Of a stretch of 64,000 nucleotides of DNA, positions 20,201 to 27,668 are shown piece by piece. The DNA is from a virus. The first letter of the stretch is position 1. Each line of letters opens with the position of its first letter. The position numbers and the translations under genes were made by a program. The DNA is taken from positions 48,012-112,011 of IMG/VR virus record IMGVR_UViG_3300042890_001842. The stretch is one strand, 5' to 3'. The notes under the pieces were generated by a model, which saw only the letters and a list, made by a program, of their open reading frames with translations, was not told where the DNA came from and made no database searches.

Positions 20201-21757
20201 GTTCAAAAGCTTTGTGCCTATATCTAAGAAGTCTTCTCCAACTCCAGCAAGATCAGCCTTTAATCCTTCTATGGCTCTCTTATATCTACCTGCTGCAGAG
20301 TCAGTTACTGCTGCTAATTCTCTAGTAGCAACTGCTTCAAGATCGCTAGTACTTGCCTTCATTAAATCTAAAACCTTTAATGTCTGGCTTCCTTCACGAC
20401 CAAGGTTTTCAAATAAAGCATTTAGTCTTGAAAACTGGAACTTTCCAAAAAGCTGTTCAATTGCTTGTTGCTTTTGCAGTGGATCTAATCTATCTAGAGA
20501 AGCCTGTAACGCCATTAATGTTTCTGTTACGTTACCAGCGTTATTATTTACAATACCTAGAAGATCAATTCCAAATGATTTAAATTTGTCTACCGCTACA
20601 CCAGTTGGATTAATTAAAGAAGCAAGTGCTGACTTTAATGCATTTGCGCCTTCTGACGCATTAATTCCACCTTCACGCATAGCTGTCATATACAAAGCTA
20701 AATCTTGAACATCTCCTCCAAGACCCTTAATTACTGGACCAGCCTTTGGAATTGCTTCAACCAAGTCTTGCAGTGTTGTTGAAGTTTGGTTTTCAACTGC
20801 GTTTAAGAAGTTAATTGATTGAGCTAATTCTTCTGTATTAGACTTGAAAGCAGATTGTATTGCTAAGGTTGCCTTCATTGCTTCTTGACGATCTACTTCA
20901 CCAAGTACTGCCAATCTTGTAGTTTCTGAAACAGATGATAGAAGTTCATTTCCTGTTTTTCCAGTTGCTGCAATATCAGCAGCCAAACTAATTGTTTCTG
21001 CAAAATTTACACCCATTGCTGAAGAAAGTTCTTTTGCTGTAGCAGATACTTCTTTTCTTACCTTGGAGAGTTCTTCTGCTGATGTACCAGCAACTTCTCC
21101 ATATACCTTTGTTAATCTTGTTAATTCTTGATCTGCTACTTTAAATGCATCTGCAGCAGCTTTTCCAAATGCTGCAAGTGGTAGAGTTAAACCAACAGTT
21201 AACTGACGACCAGCCCATTGAGTATTCTTACCCCAGTTGATAAGCTGAACTCCACCATCTTGAATAACCTTATTCATTATTTGCAGCTCTTGCTTAAGTA
21301 AGGACGCCTTATTCTTTGTTAAATCTAATCCTCTTGGAATATGAACATTGTACTGCATTAACCCCTGTGAATTTCTTCCAAGTGGTTGCAGTACTGAGTT
21401 TTGTAATTGAGTCTGTTGTTTTGCTAAATCTCTTATCAGACCGCCAGTGGTTCTTGTGTGATCTTGATATACCCTAAAGTAGTCTTTAAGTTTTAGTCTT
21501 CCGCTATCTAGGTTTCTACCAAACTTTTCAACATCTGATGTAAGGCTAACAAAGTGTGTAGAGAATTGCCCAGTCTTGAGCATTGTCTCTTTAAACATTG
21601 CATTAGTTGCACCTATTTGACCAGCTAATGCTCTGTTAGATCCAGCAAATTGTTGCTGTAGTTTTGAAAGGCTGTTTGTAACTCTTTGCACATCTGCGAT
21701 GAGATTTGAGAAATCAGATTTAGCAACGATATTCGTTACTATTTGTTGATCAGCCAT
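14255..21757 (-). CDS. Tail tape measure protein with an embedded ADP-ribosyltransferase-like domain (2500 aa)
   Basis: Length, alpha-helical repeats and location identify the tape measure, which sets tail length and helps DNA entry. Residues about 220-400 carry the TP901-type core (VNFAETISLAADIAATGKTG, EGGINASEGANALKSAL). The motifs LTPGEFVIRRG (near 937), YLVGEDGPEVFVP (near 1545) and LSSGEYVIRAQSV (near 2400) are typical of actinophage tape measures. Between them, residues about 1385-1515 read as an R-S-E ADP-ribosyltransferase: KLFRGIRL (Arg near 1391), SSWSKSPQIANFF (near 1434) and RSEQEAIFGGKFRVVGF (E-Q-E near 1501). A further unassigned domain spans roughly 1030-1270. A hydrophobic glycine-rich stretch (SILGGSAGQALGSKFGG, then MIGGILGSILLPGMFG) could cross a membrane. 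Start overlap and frame are clear. Confidence 0.93.
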   Translation of the reverse strand: MADQQIVTNIVAKSDFSNLIADVQRVTNSLSKLQQQFAGSNRALAGQIGATNAMFKETMLKTGQFSTHFVSLTSDVEKFGRNLDSGRLKLKDYFRVYQDHTRTTGGLIRDLAKQQTQLQNSVLQPLGRNSQGLMQYNVHIPRGLDLTKNKASLLKQELQIMNKVIQDGGVQLINWGKNTQWAGRQLTVGLTLPLAAFGKAAADAFKVADQELTRLTKVYGEVAGTSAEELSKVRKEVSATAKELSSAMGVNFAETISLAADIAATGKTGNELLSSVSETTRLAVLGEVDRQEAMKATLAIQSAFKSNTEELAQSINFLNAVENQTSTTLQDLVEAIPKAGPVIKGLGGDVQDLALYMTAMREGGINASEGANALKSALASLINPTGVAVDKFKSFGIDLLGIVNNNAGNVTETLMALQASLDRLDPLQKQQAIEQLFGKFQFSRLNALFENLGREGSQTLKVLDLMKASTSDLEAVATRELAAVTDSAAGRYKRAIEGLKADLAGVGEDFLDIGTKLLNVLGGIIDFAQKLPDPIKKLMTFGGAFTAILGPVIMLTGVLANFFGYIIKGLGHFKALFKGAEGFKLLTPEIMAAQDASKKLGNEFYSDSKAAATLSLAIKKLSEDLVLLEANARKATASTATLGSVMTTAAGTPVMNFGASGQRVVDKDHPLLGGTSRAAAHLNPRDPDNPTSIFGLTLQPVPVNRNIGANPQILMNERLPDVSGLTTINGVSTGVVASQHARYTALMGALGVQSKAEIDNLKKLIGMGGQVSKEFIDTFDDILPITQRLTANAAAQSAQIVGELKAGKINIQQARAAIIASNAELERMMGIEVSAYAASRGRTIDLTKAPLIDQPVVDAKGKPNTRGMFRQGIFADVMAAVGKATRTRTMGGPYSIETTRPQGLNSGGNVFYNNGDQVPGPNVDADVVPAMLTPGEFVIRRGIAQQDPDGMRALNEGRAMVVPLQGRNLGGSILGGGIVSSNRGGYGPRPTLSMISSMLSNSPWSRAVPRRTLNVRGKPLHRHYFSTGTGAHSGSRRIDLIQSHDAGWKIKDPKTGAYYTKDQLQNLNDNEVNNLWSGIDRSHFSTPVHKTDTGQYIMPALFGPQTRFGEGGNLSLITGGNPKLILEALRGGLMHPFSTMMSSARMLGYPSKKINKVFADAWEDAQSQLTSRRIPFGKDTNTFEEFMEKILRRHLAKLKIQGSSSNYFDEMRQLGNLRGSQISGSGPAVYNKDNSDISFNKGGMVPGVQYFGSNIAGRIVKPLSKTIVDKITARWKPQQQFRMPGYQYTLGNQDPLHGPLQIGRSMTPKNFQNDPDFLKEVLYKDDRFARQAMLPQFLTGNMEERGKYATAQYMSGNLDIMSQMQRLGNHPLGPIAAMKTLQRKFTGKLFRGIRLDKTFKGLPQDLIEAIGIARSTGDLSGLIGKEFIMRRSSWSKSPQIANFFAPGSGVDPNNVVIEAAIKNRNILPAGDMFPDKKFLAPYGQDWSAGSKFGGQYRSEQEAIFGGKFRVVGFDKGKLQVETVVDGARKNGGPVSGGRPYLVGEDGPEVFVPKNSGGIIPGYAMGGMVKGYNKGGMIVQLLASILGGSAGQALGSKFGGSGGSMIGGILGSILLPGMFGSRGSGITPQQRLGRTSTLTPNLAAFGKPMQEGVPLAFNTPIEQISKGRQSIFAQGTPVLGKYAGGVEKIATSSNTFAKISGKVLLGITRTNLALAAGTTIVAGAYKAWQNYNETQRLSAAAFGLTAESAEKAGLKYTSYTSKIKDSIDSVKLLLDKNKLIYESLQSAGTPFKLTIEEYKKLQKEVKTTMKDQIDLISATKSKDINQVAIQLKEQFVAAGMSAEEATKKIYVLFKLSNKPMSAVSAIGSKGFGEIRNQETAAVSAVGTFNLAKDFQNTRDQAAQLNTALTAIDAGVENIMKTSEEAAKKDKTGKTQKLSLYEAENKQISMINAKVKEQKPIGDAVLQNLIKQNPEVKKFATSSDTILSIWQKLRIQAAGFAGDLTQLNTDQVDQLYKLSVAVQKAVVETNKTGLLKKQYENLDKLTARQKELLKATKGQTVAEQIKDRDAIRAIDKKIKKINEEADARKKALQDQAAGENYQLELQKAQLEYQQNIATGDMQAAAQAQLRMRELVSGRQTTLAMNKIDADRDKQVKPLEAQREAIQNKNEKLADKAALAGESLDALTSKIAKQKTEIDGVNGAMSRLKLALLANKDDLAKFKTTAEFKGLAADFINAVQKAGLPVGTARLPDVVNGKLGPEDIATTAMNLLSGLDKGLSEALSKEGISTTGDIYINGKKLDMSKEGAPQYGANNPLKVNSGAGFRSYELNERGTLSTKGGKQLIQDKGLKPGDFLEYKGVKYKIYGPQGNMDPNSWETRAQGKAMGGIIRGPGSGTSDSIPAMLSSGEYVIRAQSVQNVGVPLLDKINGMAMGGLATKYSVPSRTSNRVSMASGGQAPIFGSNVVMQNTYNIPQSLTKEEIGRYIVDLEVKELKRIGYNRSK

Positions 21758-21767
21758 ATACTATATG

Positions 21768-22423
21768 TTACTCCCTAGAATAGCCCAATCCCATTCCGAC
21801 TCCGAATCCAGCTTCTTGAGCAAATGCTCCTTGTAATGAAACTATGTCATCACCACTAGCATTTATTCCCATTGCTCTTCTTCTTACATCTTCAAAGGTA
21901 GGACCTTTGTTTTCTTCGCTTCTTTCTAAAGTTTTATCTTGTAGTGAAGCTAAGAATATTCTTTTTTCCTCTTCCACCTTTTGCATTGCTGAAAAGGTTT
22001 CAAGTAGTTCTGGTAAAGATAAATTTTCCTCTAAATCTTGGTAACTTTTCCAACTACCAATAAGAAAAACTTGTCCCTCTAAAGCAGCTAAGTCTAGTTC
22101 TGACCAGCCAGAACCGCCGCCATTAGGTTTGGGTCGTCAAGCTTGATCCCGCCGCATACTTCAAGAATCCTATTGATTGTTGGAATATCTAGCGCTTCTT
22201 CTAGCAAGTCTTTATCTTTAACTAGTTCTGGAAGTTGTGTTTCTAGAGCAATTCCGCATGCTTCAATTAGAACTCCCAATGACTCATCTTCTGTTGTAGC
22301 TTCTTGAGCTTTATTAATAACAGCCATGAACTTACGAAGCTGTTTGATTGATAGCGGCTTTAACTGAACTGTGTTGCCGTCTTGTAGTTTAATTTCTTCT
22401 ACATCGTATACCGTAGTGGCCAA
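21768..22423 (-). CDS. Tail assembly chaperone, long form by -1 frameshift (about 218 aa)
   Basis: The upstream frame (109 aa) and the downstream frame join at a CCCAAAC slippery heptamer. After slippage the protein continues PNGGGSGWSELDLAAL, then VFLIGSWKSYQDLEE, and ends VGMGLGYSRE. The extension is open from the slip site with no stop, far upstream of the first ATG of the 72-residue piece, so that ATG is not the true start. This G/GT arrangement just before the tape measure gene is the classic siphovirus tail chaperone layout; the long form loads the major tail protein on to the tape measure. Confidence 0.88.
22094..22423 (-). CDS. Tail assembly chaperone, short form (109 aa)
   Basis: A helical acidic protein (YDVEEIKLQDGNTVQLKPLS at the N-terminus, then LLEEALDIPTINRILEVCGG). 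It ends 10 codons past the slippery site with LMAAVLAGQN. Made in excess over the long form in known systems. The start has AAAGGAGG. A promoter-like TGT-TATAAT lies between this gene and the terminator of the major tail gene. Confidence 0.88.
   Translation of the reverse strand: MATTVYDVEEIKLQDGNTVQLKPLSIKQLRKFMAVINKAQEATTEDESLGVLIEACGIALETQLPELVKDKDLLEEALDIPTINRILEVCGGIKLDDPNLMAAVLAGQN
22127..22133 (-). other. Programmed -1 ribosomal frameshift site (C CCA AAC)
   Basis: Read on the minus strand, the zero frame is GAC CCA AAC CTA. Slipping back one base gives CCC AAA and then CCT AAT in the frame that encodes the rest of the chaperone. The heptamer fits the X-XXY-YYZ rule. I did not model a downstream pseudoknot. 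Confidence 0.88.
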
Positions 22424-22449
22424 TTTATCCTCCTTTAGGATTATAAATC

Positions 22450-22458
22450 ATTATAACA
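22450..22458 (-). promoter_or_regulatory. Extended -10 promoter for chaperone-tape measure operon
   Basis: TGT-TATAAT on the minus strand lies between the terminator of the major tail gene and the chaperone start. A second TATAAT sits a few bases further downstream. This would restart transcription after the terminator. Confidence 0.45.
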
Positions 22459-22484
22459 AAAGAAATATATTAATACAAGCAGAA

Positions 22485-22508
22485 AGCCCTCATTTCTGAG
22501 GGCTTCTG
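22485..22508 (-). terminator. Terminator after the major tail gene
   Basis: On the minus strand, AGCCCTCA and TGAGGGCT form an 8-bp stem closed by a GAAA tetraloop, followed by TTTCTG. It lies 22 bp after the stop of the major tail gene. Confidence 0.75.
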
Positions 22509-22529
22509 TTAATAATTAAATAAATTTAA

Positions 22530-23285
22530 TTATGCGTAAACACGGTCAATAATCTTACCGTATTCTTGACCAGCATATGTCGCATTTCCTGATGGAAGGA
22601 GACGGAATGTTACTGGGAATGTTGTTGGGGTATTACGTGCAAGTGAGAACTGTGACTGTTGTACAGATAGAACACGACGTGCGTAGTATACTCTCTCCTG
22701 CTTTGTGAAGCTTGTGACGTTGTACTCTGGTGCTGGACCGACAGCAACTAGCTGACGCTCAACTGGAGCAGAAAGCAAAGCTCCTGCTGCCAAACCAAGA
22801 ACCTGTGGTGTGCCTGAATCTCCTGGGCCTGTTGGCTCTGCTGTTGTTAGAGTATCATCTCCGTCAAAAGCTCCTGCTCCTGATCCTGCCTCAGTAATTC
22901 CTGTTGCTCCTCCTGGCTGACCAAATACAACTAGAAGATTCTCTAGAGTACCTTCTGTCATTTCTGTTGCTAGCATAACTTCCATTGACTCCTTGAAAAG
23001 CTTTGCTGTATCAAGAAGCTGATCTACAGTTACTGAACCGTATGTTGGGTTGTATGTAATCTGAAGACCGTTGTTTGTGTAACCTACGTTACGGAACTTT
23101 GCTGTTGATGGTGAAGCTGTGTAAGCTGCATTTAGTGTGTCTGTGTATGAACCAGTACCAAATGCTACCTTACCTGCACCCTTTGTTGGATCCAAATCCA
23201 CTGCGTCTCCAGCTTTTGTGCTGATGAATAGTGGTGATGCACCCACGATAATATTTTTGGCTGAGTTGTATAATTCTTTTGCCAT
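22530..23285 (-). CDS. Major tail (tube) protein (251 aa)
   Basis: The sequence MAKELYNSAKNIIVGASPLF followed by beta-rich segments (GLQITYNPTYGSVTVDQLLD, FPVTFRLLPSGNATYAGQEY) fits actinophage major tail tube proteins. A glycine/aspartate-rich insertion near residues 126-160 may be a surface loop. It is flanked by its own hairpin terminators, directly precedes the chaperones and has GGAGG 8 nt before the ATG, all consistent with high expression. Confidence 0.82.
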   Translation of the reverse strand: MAKELYNSAKNIIVGASPLFISTKAGDAVDLDPTKGAGKVAFGTGSYTDTLNAAYTASPSTAKFRNVGYTNNGLQITYNPTYGSVTVDQLLDTAKLFKESMEVMLATEMTEGTLENLLVVFGQPGGATGITEAGSGAGAFDGDDTLTTAEPTGPGDSGTPQVLGLAAGALLSAPVERQLVAVGPAPEYNVTSFTKQERVYYARRVLSVQQSQFSLARNTPTTFPVTFRLLPSGNATYAGQEYGKIIDRVYA

Positions 23286-23357
23286 TTTTTGACCTCCATG
23301 TTAAAAATAATATTTGCTGGCTAGGCTCTTTTCCTCTATGTCCAATTTTAGATTAAA

Positions 23358-23379
23358 ATAGGTTATAAAGCAACCTATA
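23358..23379 (-). terminator. Probable weak terminator before the major tail gene
   Basis: On the minus strand TATAGGTT and AACCTATT form an imperfect stem, then TTTTAATC. The stem begins inside the stop codon of the tail terminator-type gene, so it could attenuate read-through into the major tail gene. Confidence 0.5.
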
Positions 23380-23914
23380 GGAAACGGCCCTGTATATTCG
23401 AATGTCTTGAGTATTTAAGCTCTAATACTATCTCTTCTGATAGGAATCCCTGAATTTCTTGAGATGGTTGAGTAGGGGATATATCTGCAATATGGATACT
23501 GTGGAATTTAAATTCGCTTGACTTATCTGGCCATGCATTTACTTCTTTGGCTGAATCGTCCATTCTTCTAAATAGATCCATCATAAAGTTTCTCATAATT
23601 GTTATCTTGTTGTAATCTATTGCATATACTGTAAATACAACTTGCTCACAGCATATGGCCCAGTTCTCTTCATATGATATTCCTATTTTATCGTATACGA
23701 TATGAGTTTTATTATCTTCATTTGCTGTAGTTGGTCCAAGGAAGAAGGTTGTCATTTCTGGAACTTGTTGTACTGGGATGATAGGAACTATTGTATTTCC
23801 ATTCCCGTCCAAATAATCATTTGAAGATAAAACACCTTCTTGCTTTAGCTTATACCAAAGATAATTTCTTATCTCTACAACTGCATCTTTTGAGTAATTG
23901 ACCATGTTATCCAC
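23375..23914 (-). CDS. Tail terminator / tail completion-type protein (179 aa)
   Basis: Mixed alpha/beta protein with DAVVEIRNYLWYKLKQEGVL at the N-terminus and FTVYAIDYNKITIMRNFMMD in the middle. Size and position between the connector cluster and the major tail gene match tail terminator (gpU-like) proteins that cap the tail tube. It overlaps the upstream gene by 8 nt. Assigned mainly by synteny. Confidence 0.6.
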   Translation of the reverse strand: MDNMVNYSKDAVVEIRNYLWYKLKQEGVLSSNDYLDGNGNTIVPIIPVQQVPEMTTFFLGPTTANEDNKTHIVYDKIGISYEENWAICCEQVVFTVYAIDYNKITIMRNFMMDLFRRMDDSAKEVNAWPDKSSEFKFHSIHIADISPTQPSQEIQGFLSEEIVLELKYSRHSNIQGRFL

Positions 23915-24677
23915 TAAACGCTGCTGACACAGCGGCCTTTGCTTGTGATCTTATAGCGTTAGGGCTAAAGCTATATTTAACAGTTCTAATATTGTTTGGC
24001 AAATCTAAAGCTTTTGATAATGATGAATTAAATAAATTTTGAAACCCTGACCTTTTGATTGATTCATTTACTAAATTACCTTTAAAGAAATGCGAATATG
24101 CCATTTGAAACGAGTTCTTTACTCCAGGTCCTCCTGGCCTTCTAACGGTCACAGAGGCTCCTTTAGGCATGTATACAGTATAACCATTAACTTCGAATAC
24201 TAAGCGCTGAGAATGGCGTGGGGCTATTTTAAGAGGCATCCCAGCTTCCATCACAGAAGCTTTATTTGTAAATACATGTCTTCTCTTTGAAGAAGATTTT
24301 GCAAATGACTTAGATGGCAAAAAATCATATAAAACTTTAAATGATAATTGATCTGTATTTAATCTATTTAACTTAAATAATCTTGCAGATTTTTCTCCAA
24401 CCCTATTCCATTCATAAACATGATGAAGTGATCTAGGATTAGTTCTTGCTTTTGCATCAATATAGTTTCCAAAATCTTTTTCTATCTGAGTATAAATCAT
24501 AGAATTGAATTTATTCTTAAATCCTGGATCGTCCATGACATTTGCCATTACTTGTGAATTGTAATAAACAAAAGCGGAAATTTGTGAGACTACGCTATTT
24601 TTAATAATTCCAGCAGATGGCTCAACCATTAAAGGCTGTAGTTTGCTTGATGCTTGTACTAGTACGTTAGAGTCCAA
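23907..24677 (-). CDS. Head-tail joining / neck-type protein (256 aa)
   Basis: Basic protein with QLSFKVLYDFLPSKSFAKSS and a conserved-looking H-x-F stretch (RRHVFTNKASVMEAGMPLKI). It lies between head-closure and tail-terminator genes, where HK97 gp10-like proteins usually sit. No single motif is decisive. The downstream gene starts within it. Confidence 0.55.
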   Translation of the reverse strand: MDSNVLVQASSKLQPLMVEPSAGIIKNSVVSQISAFVYYNSQVMANVMDDPGFKNKFNSMIYTQIEKDFGNYIDAKARTNPRSLHHVYEWNRVGEKSARLFKLNRLNTDQLSFKVLYDFLPSKSFAKSSSKRRHVFTNKASVMEAGMPLKIAPRHSQRLVFEVNGYTVYMPKGASVTVRRPGGPGVKNSFQMAYSHFFKGNLVNESIKRSGFQNLFNSSLSKALDLPNNIRTVKYSFSPNAIRSQAKAAVSAAFSG

Positions 24678-25095
24678 TTCCCTGATTCTCCGATCTCTTT
24701 AAAGAAGAGTTATATCCTAATGTGCGTCCAAATGGATCTGTTAATGGGGTTGTTCCAACTACTTCAAATACTGTTGGAGTTTCTTCTGGGAAGTTTAATT
24801 CTGTCCAAATTTGAACACCGTCTGCATTTCTAATATTAGTAACTTTTTCTTTTGCAGTAATTTTTTCAACTGTTCTAACCTGAATCATTTGATCATTAAT
24901 ATATCTGTTATCAAAAATCTGCTTATCGCTACTTCTTGTTGTTGCTGAGTTACTAATAACTCCTTTAGCATGGCAGTCTATTGTCTTGTAGTACATCCAT
25001 TGACGCTTGATAGCACCAGTGTAGCTATCTTGATCTTCTTTTTGTCTGTAGACATCCATTTTCATGGAAAGGATAGAGTCGATAAGATCATTCAT
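24667..25095 (-). CDS. Head closure / head-tail connector (142 aa)
   Basis: The protein (MNDLIDSILSMKMDVYRQ at the start) has the size and beta content of the SPP1 gp16-like head-closure family, with VRTVEKITAKEKVTNIRN in the middle. One-base overlap with the upstream adaptor gene. Role inferred from order: portal, capsid, adaptor, closure. Confidence 0.6.
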   Translation of the reverse strand: MNDLIDSILSMKMDVYRQKEDQDSYTGAIKRQWMYYKTIDCHAKGVISNSATTRSSDKQIFDNRYINDQMIQVRTVEKITAKEKVTNIRNADGVQIWTELNFPEETPTVFEVVGTTPLTDPFGRTLGYNSSLKRSENQGIGL

Positions 25096-26081
25096 TATAC
25101 TACGACCATATTAGTAATTACATATGGAGATAGTAGTTGATCGGCATAAAGATTTCCCGTTCCGCTTGTGGCTCCATCAGAGTACTCAAACTGCCAGTCA
25201 AATGTTTGAATATTCTTTATATACTTGTTTTTCCAAATCTTATCTTTTGCAAAGTAATCCTTCATCAATTCAATGCATGCTAGCTCAACATTGTCTGGGA
25301 CTTTATCCCAACCAAATCTTCCATGAACTTTATATGTTGCGTTATTCTTAAACACTCCATGCGAGTAATCTGTTGCTGAAGGTGGAACCATTCCGTTTGC
25401 AGTATAGACTGTATTGTCTAGCATGCTAGCCTTGTTTACTCTGATTCCAAATCCGCTTTCAGATATCTGAGTATCGTAATTCCAGTTGTTAACATTGTTT
25501 AGGTTATCTATAAGTAGATAATCATTTACATATAGTTCATGTAAATCATTTATTCTATATGGGAGTGGAAGTACATCTGATCCAGAGCCATAAACAATAA
25601 ATGTATCATCATAAAGGAAAAAATCCTGTCCAGTATAATCTTCAATTATTTTTCTGGCATATTTTTCAGCAGCTTTTAAATCTTTATACGAAACATAATT
25701 AGGGTCAGTGTTATCTATGCTTAACCCTAATTCTTCTGATGACTGAGTTAGGTCTGTATAAGGTGTAACAACAAATACGTTGTGTGATTTTGTTACTGTA
25801 ACCCCGCCTACAACATACTCCCATTCCAACTTTAAAGTCTTATTTCTATTTGTTAAAGAATAGGGAATATTTATATAATACAAGCCAACGTTTGTTTCAT
25901 CTTTTACTGATGTTAGTGTTGCTAAGATTGTAGAAGGATTAACGGCTGGGACAACTAGGGGGTCCGCCGTAATATCATAAATTCTAACTGAAGGGAGTGT
26001 TGAATCTACGTCAGATGCAACTCCCTGCCAAAATATTTGATGAGTTATTGGTGAACTTGAATTAGTGTATACCTCTGCCAT
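25095..26081 (-). CDS. Head-tail adaptor (gp6/gp15-like) with N-terminal beta domain (328 aa)
   Basis: Residues 1-110 are a beta domain (NRNKTLKLEWEYVVGGVTVT). The C-terminal two-thirds has YVSYKDLKAAEKYARKIIED and PDNVELACIELMKDYFAKDK, typical of the helical adaptor that binds beneath the portal. The family is usually about 100-200 residues, so the N-terminal domain is an addition, possibly a surface or neck decoration. Confidence 0.65.
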   Translation of the reverse strand: MAEVYTNSSSPITHQIFWQGVASDVDSTLPSVRIYDITADPLVVPAVNPSTILATLTSVKDETNVGLYYINIPYSLTNRNKTLKLEWEYVVGGVTVTKSHNVFVVTPYTDLTQSSEELGLSIDNTDPNYVSYKDLKAAEKYARKIIEDYTGQDFFLYDDTFIVYGSGSDVLPLPYRINDLHELYVNDYLLIDNLNNVNNWNYDTQISESGFGIRVNKASMLDNTVYTANGMVPPSATDYSHGVFKNNATYKVHGRFGWDKVPDNVELACIELMKDYFAKDKIWKNKYIKNIQTFDWQFEYSDGATSGTGNLYADQLLSPYVITNMVVV

Positions 26082-26091
26082 TTAATAGGCT

Positions 26092-26490
26092 TTAGTTGTA
26101 AAACTCCTGAACTTCTTTAGGAGTTGCCAATCTAAAACCTTCCTCCTTATCAAAAATTGCCTGAGCGTTTTCATCGCTCATAGCCACAAACGGATGCTCT
26201 TTTGTAAACGTATGTCCCATAATATCATATCTAAAATTATCTCTAGTCATTCTAACCAGAACATTATCTTTTGCTAATTGCTTTTTTGCATCAAATCTTG
26301 GTAGGACTTCTTGCGACATATCGTCTTCTTCCTCATTCTTTTCTAAGGTCTTGCTATAAATAGACCATGTAACGCCTTCCTCTGACAAGGCGGCAATAAT
26401 ACTTGCTTTGTTTTTTAGACCATCTGTATCAACGGCAAAATCTTCCGCTATTTTCTTTAACTCAGATACCTTAAGTGTCTCAAATGACAT
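26092..26490 (-). CDS. Protein with N-terminal HeH/SAP-like helix motif (132 aa)
   Basis: Residues 5-40 (LKVSELKKIAEDFAVDTDGL and following) resemble HeH/LEM/Rho-N helix-extended-helix folds that bind nucleic acid. The remainder ends RLATPKEVQEFYN. Similar small proteins sit between capsid and connector genes in many phages, often annotated as head-tail or capsid-linked. An in-frame internal ATG (MSQEVLPRF) could give a shorter form. The start has AAGGAG and its own extended -10 promoter. Confidence 0.65.
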   Translation of the reverse strand: MSFETLKVSELKKIAEDFAVDTDGLKNKASIIAALSEEGVTWSIYSKTLEKNEEEDDMSQEVLPRFDAKKQLAKDNVLVRMTRDNFRYDIMGHTFTKEHPFVAMSDENAQAIFDKEEGFRLATPKEVQEFYN

Positions 26491-26515
26491 TTTATCTCCT
26501 TAACTAGGTAATGCA

Positions 26516-26524
26516 ATTATATCA
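26516..26524 (-). promoter_or_regulatory. Extended -10 promoter after the capsid terminator
   Basis: TGA-TATAAT on the minus strand, 26 bp before the ATG of the 132-aa gene and just after the capsid terminator. It would supply transcription to the connector and tail genes. Confidence 0.55.
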
Positions 26525-26543
26525 CTAAGAAATTTAAATGAAA

Positions 26544-26567
26544 AGCCCCTAAATTTAATTAGGGGCC
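26544..26567 (-). terminator. Terminator after the major capsid gene
   Basis: GCCCCTAA pairs with TTAGGGGC around an 8-nt AT loop. On the minus strand it is followed by TTTTCATTT. It lies 30 bp after the capsid stop and could also act in the other direction (CCTTTCTT). Confidence 0.85.
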
Positions 26568-26596
26568 TTTCTTGCAAGTCTTCTTAATAAATTAAA

Positions 26597-27649
26597 TTAT
26601 GAAGCGACCTTAACGTTCTTAACAACTACCCAAGCATCTGCTTGCTCAATCTGGACACCAACACGAGTATACATTGTGTACTCAATTGCGTCCTTCTTTG
26701 GCCAGAAGAAGCGGTAAACAGTTACATCACGCTTGATACCAATAACTACGTTATTTGGGAATGTCAAGTGGATATCTCCGTGATTACCAGTCTCTCCTGA
26801 GTAATCGCCATCCTGTGCTTCAGGAAGTAGTGGAACTTCAACGATTGGAATACCAAATGCGAATGGAGCTACATAACCTGCTGGACCACCTAGTGGCTGT
26901 ACACCTTGTCCACGGATTACGCTTGAAGCGATATCCTGTGGGATAGTGTTGTTTGTTCCAATGCTGTTAGCATATAGGAAATCTTGGATTAGGTTTGAAC
27001 CTGCCAAGAAGCGAAGATCTGAACGGCGCTGCTTGTACTTACGTGGAAGTGCCTTCAATGCAGAATTAAATACTGCACGAGAAACAGCTGCTCCACCAGC
27101 ATCAACAACGTGACCGTTTGCCTTAGCCTTCTTAACTACACCATCAAATGCCTTGTAAAGATTGTCTCCTGTTAGTGAAACGTTTCCGTTTAGAAGAACA
27201 TCTTCAATATCGTTACCTGCCTGTGTTGCCATCATGCGGGCGATATGGTCTTCAAGATCAGCACCTTCAATATTGTCTTCTAGAGACTCTGTTGAAAGCT
27301 CCCAATCTAGACGAAGCTTCTTTGTTGTTAGCGAGATCTTTGAGAAAGATACCGCTGAGTTTGAACCTGTATTGTCTGCTTCAGTTGCGAGAACCATAAG
27401 CTTCTCACCTACTGACATGCGATCAATTTCGGTTGTATCAGATCTCATTCTGACTGTACGGGCGACCTTACCAATTACGGTTGCGTCGAACATATAATCT
27501 AGAAAGCGGGCTGATTGTTCTGCATTGAGAAGTCCACCTTCTCCTTCAGAACCAACGTGAATACCAGTTGTAGCTACTGCTGCACCTGTCATGTTAGCTG
27601 TAACGTGTGTGTTAGCCGCTACTGCTTTTTCTAATGTTTCATTGCTCAT
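26597..27649 (-). CDS. Major capsid protein, HK97-fold type (350 aa)
   Basis: The N-arm is followed by LLNAEQSARFLDYMFDATVI, RTVRMRSDTTEIDRMSVGEK and LTTKKLRLDWELSTESLEDN, then DLEDHIARMMATQAGNDIED, a pattern common to actinophage HK97-fold major capsid proteins. It follows the protease/scaffold gene and carries its own terminator. The GC content is a little higher than that of neighbours, consistent with strong expression. AAAAGGTAGGTG lies upstream of the ATG. Confidence 0.9.
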   Translation of the reverse strand: MSNETLEKAVAANTHVTANMTGAAVATTGIHVGSEGEGGLLNAEQSARFLDYMFDATVIGKVARTVRMRSDTTEIDRMSVGEKLMVLATEADNTGSNSAVSFSKISLTTKKLRLDWELSTESLEDNIEGADLEDHIARMMATQAGNDIEDVLLNGNVSLTGDNLYKAFDGVVKKAKANGHVVDAGGAAVSRAVFNSALKALPRKYKQRRSDLRFLAGSNLIQDFLYANSIGTNNTIPQDIASSVIRGQGVQPLGGPAGYVAPFAFGIPIVEVPLLPEAQDGDYSGETGNHGDIHLTFPNNVVIGIKRDVTVYRFFWPKKDAIEYTMYTRVGVQIEQADAWVVVKNVKVAS

Positions 27650-27668
27650 TATATTTTCACCTACCTTT

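Noticed and set aside
19965-20708. 247-codon plus-strand open frame opposite the tape measure gene
   Set aside because: Shadow of a strongly coding minus frame; no ribosome-binding site and an unconvincing Ser/Pro/Ala-rich composition.
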